DNA of 6,184 nucleotides from VEQN01 sp036405975 (lineage in GTDB: Bacteria; Patescibacteriota; Minisyncoccia; Phycocordibacterales; CAIZLB01), in contig DASWWM010000022.1 of the NCBI GenBank assembly GCA_036405975.1, forward strand, positions 1 to 6,184, given 5' to 3'. Position 1 is the first letter of the stretch; each line of letters starts with the position of its first letter. Positions 5,415 to 6,184 of the stretch are shown piece by piece. The notes under the pieces are model-generated. The model did no database searches and was not told the origin of the DNA. It saw only the letters and a program-made list of their open reading frames with translations. A program made the position numbers and the translations under genes.

Positions 5415-5863
5415 GTCCTTTTGGTTCATGGCGCTCGTCTGAAAAGAAAGGCGTTCTGGTGCCGGAAAAGGGAACGACGCTTCTGGAGATGCTGCTGTAC
5501 GTTGCCTTGTTTTCGATCTGTTTCTCTACCATGGGACAAGTGGTGCTGTCCGCGCAGAAAGTGGCGGAAAAAATATCCGTGGAACGCGCATATCGTCTCG
5601 CGGATGCTTATGCCATCGAATATGCACATGCCTTATCTAGAGCAAGTGGAGACTTTCCGACCGCCGATGAAATTTCTGAATTCCTGTCGAGAATCGCTCC
5701 CCGAATGGATATTCCGTACTCTGCAGAATCCGGAGTCACTGTTGAAATCGAGGAAGGGCGCGCACAGGCCATATACGTCGATGAGATACATGCGAGAAGG
5801 TCAGCTCTTATTCGATATACGATCGGAAATTCACAGCGTTCATTGCGAGTTTATCTGCTATAA
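5411..5863 (+). CDS. Small prepilin-like protein (type IV pilin/pseudopilin N-terminus)
   Basis: A 150-aa predicted secreted pilin-like subunit. A 21-residue basic leader ends in EKG, followed by TTLLEMLLYVALF: cleavage is expected after G21, with glutamate at mature +5 (E26) and a membrane helix at about 24-46. The first mature residue would be threonine rather than the usual phenylalanine, which prepilin peptidases tolerate less uniformly. The rest (about 50-150) is a soluble domain with a helical part to about 95 and a strand-rich end (GVTVEIEEG; IRYTIG; LRVYLL), the usual pilin layout. The size fits a minor pilin or ComG-type pseudopilin. Its ATG overlaps the propeller-pilin stop by 4 bp (ATGA), with no Shine-Dalgarno. 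Its own TAA stop (5861-5863) lies within the -10 hexamer of the next gene. Which pilin class it belongs to cannot be told from sequence alone. Confidence 0.85.
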   Translation: MSPFGSWRSSEKKGVLVPEKGTTLLEMLLYVALFSICFSTMGQVVLSAQKVAEKISVERAYRLADAYAIEYAHALSRASGDFPTADEISEFLSRIAPRMDIPYSAESGVTVEIEEGRAQAIYVDEIHARRSALIRYTIGNSQRSLRVYLL

Positions 5864-5872
5864 TCTCCTCAT
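5856..5872 (+). promoter_or_regulatory. Extended -10 promoter (TGCTATAAT) of a leaderless coiled-coil gene
   Basis: TGC at 5856-5858 followed by TATAAT at 5859-5864 is a perfect extended -10. Eight bases (CTCCTCAT) separate it from ATG 5873, the same spacing as at truB, so transcription should start at or next to the start codon. CTCCTC is an anti-Shine-Dalgarno-like, not a Shine-Dalgarno, sequence. The hexamer contains the TAA stop of the preceding pilin gene. No clear -35 is seen, which an extended -10 may not need. Confidence 0.7.
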
Positions 5873-6184
5873 ATGGTATACGGCTACAACGGTGGAGGAC
5901 TCGGCTCGTACAAGAGCTCGCTCGGAAACGATGCGGCGGCTTCTGAACGATTTCGAATTGATGCTGCGAAGCAGCAGATGGAGCGGCAGCAAAAGGAGCG
6001 CACCAAGATGCAGCTGACTGATCTGAAAAGAAAGCATGAGCACAACAAGATGCAGATCTCGCATCTTGAGACTGATGCCCGGAGGCTCGAGTCGGAAATC
6101 GTCCATGGAGAAAGGGAGGTCCAGGACATGCAGCGTGCCATGAAGGAGCTTGAGGACAAGGAGCACAACTTCAGAGGACGGATA
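5873..6184 (+). CDS. Uncharacterised coiled-coil protein (N-terminal part; runs off the window)
   Basis: I do not recognise this gene. From ATG 5873 the frame stays open for 104 codons to the window end. The N-terminus is short, glycine/tyrosine/serine-rich (GYNGGGLGSYKSS, 4-16), without a signal peptide or membrane segment. From about 24 on the protein is highly charged and helical. Hydrophobic residues at 62, 65, 69, 72, 76, 83, 86, 90 and 93 follow a 3-4 heptad pattern, broken only by G79, which indicates a coiled coil. Upstream M36, M46, L48 and L51 suggest the helix starts earlier. Its own leaderless promoter and 9-bp gap from the pilin stop suggest expression separate from or added to the pilus operon. 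A structural, cytoplasmic role is plausible, but no function is assigned. Opposite-strand frames here are shadows. Confidence 0.7.
   Translation, partial: MVYGYNGGGLGSYKSSLGNDAAASERFRIDAAKQQMERQQKERTKMQLTDLKRKHEHNKMQISHLETDARRLESEIVHGEREVQDMQRAMKELEDKEHNFRGRI

Noticed and set aside
5421..6017. Plus-strand 198-aa frame overlapping the small pilin and coiled-coil genes
   Set aside because: Rich in Cys, Arg and Trp with no domain; it conflicts with two better-supported frames.
5858..6168. Minus-strand frames opposite the coiled-coil gene
   Set aside because: Leucine/serine-rich products typical of the complement of a charged coiled coil; the plus frame has a promoter and heptads.
1..6184. CRISPR arrays, tRNA/rRNA genes, insertion sequences
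   Set aside because: No regularly spaced direct repeats, tRNA-like cloverleaf or transposase-like frame was seen; nearly every base belongs to a coding gene.

Overview
The window reads as a densely packed piece of bacterial chromosome with about 50% G+C. It has almost no intergenic DNA (23 bp between hisS and truB, 57 bp between truB and the next gene) and no gene-free stretch above 60 bp. It carries two housekeeping translation genes, a four-gene type IV pilus/ComG-like operon, and the start of an unrecognised coiled-coil gene. TGA is a true stop: two of the four overlapping junctions use it in ATGA overlaps, so the Gracilibacteria/Absconditabacteria code does not apply. No start codon has a convincing Shine-Dalgarno sequence, and three starts sit 6-8 nt after a -10-like hexamer, which points to leaderless mRNAs. 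With the compact layout, the TruB active-site context (YAGRLDPLASG) and the stripped-down pilus ATPase, this suggests a Candidate Phyla Radiation (Patescibacteria) bacterium. That assignment is an inference.

Layout. On the minus strand, 1-1245 is histidyl-tRNA synthetase, cut by the window's left edge near its C-terminus. It diverges from truB (1269-2102, plus) across a 23-bp AT-rich region where -10 elements for both directions overlap. After a short spacer holding a hairpin and a possible start site come four tightly coupled plus-strand genes: a short GspE/PilB-type ATPase (2160-3119), a GspF/PilC membrane platform protein (3116-4156), a large prepilin-like protein with a predicted C-terminal beta-propeller (4146-5414), and a small prepilin-like protein (5411-5863). 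They overlap by 4, 11 and 4 bp. A strong extended -10 (TGCTATAAT), overlapping the last stop codon, then leads into a leaderless coiled-coil gene (5873 to the right edge).

How the genes work together. The ATPase and platform protein are the cytoplasmic motor and inner-membrane core of a pilus assembly machine. The two prepilin-like proteins are candidate filament or tip subunits to be processed by a prepilin peptidase encoded elsewhere. The propeller fused to a pilin N-terminus suggests a surface-binding or tip role. The order of short ATPase, F protein, then pilins recalls the comG competence operon of Gram-positive bacteria.

The least expected structure is three long inverted repeats inside coding sequence of this operon: 15 bp perfect in the gspF-like gene, and 16 bp perfect plus 13 bp with one wobble in the propeller pilin. 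All three have 17-18-nt loops. They are not part of the protein families and seem too good for chance.
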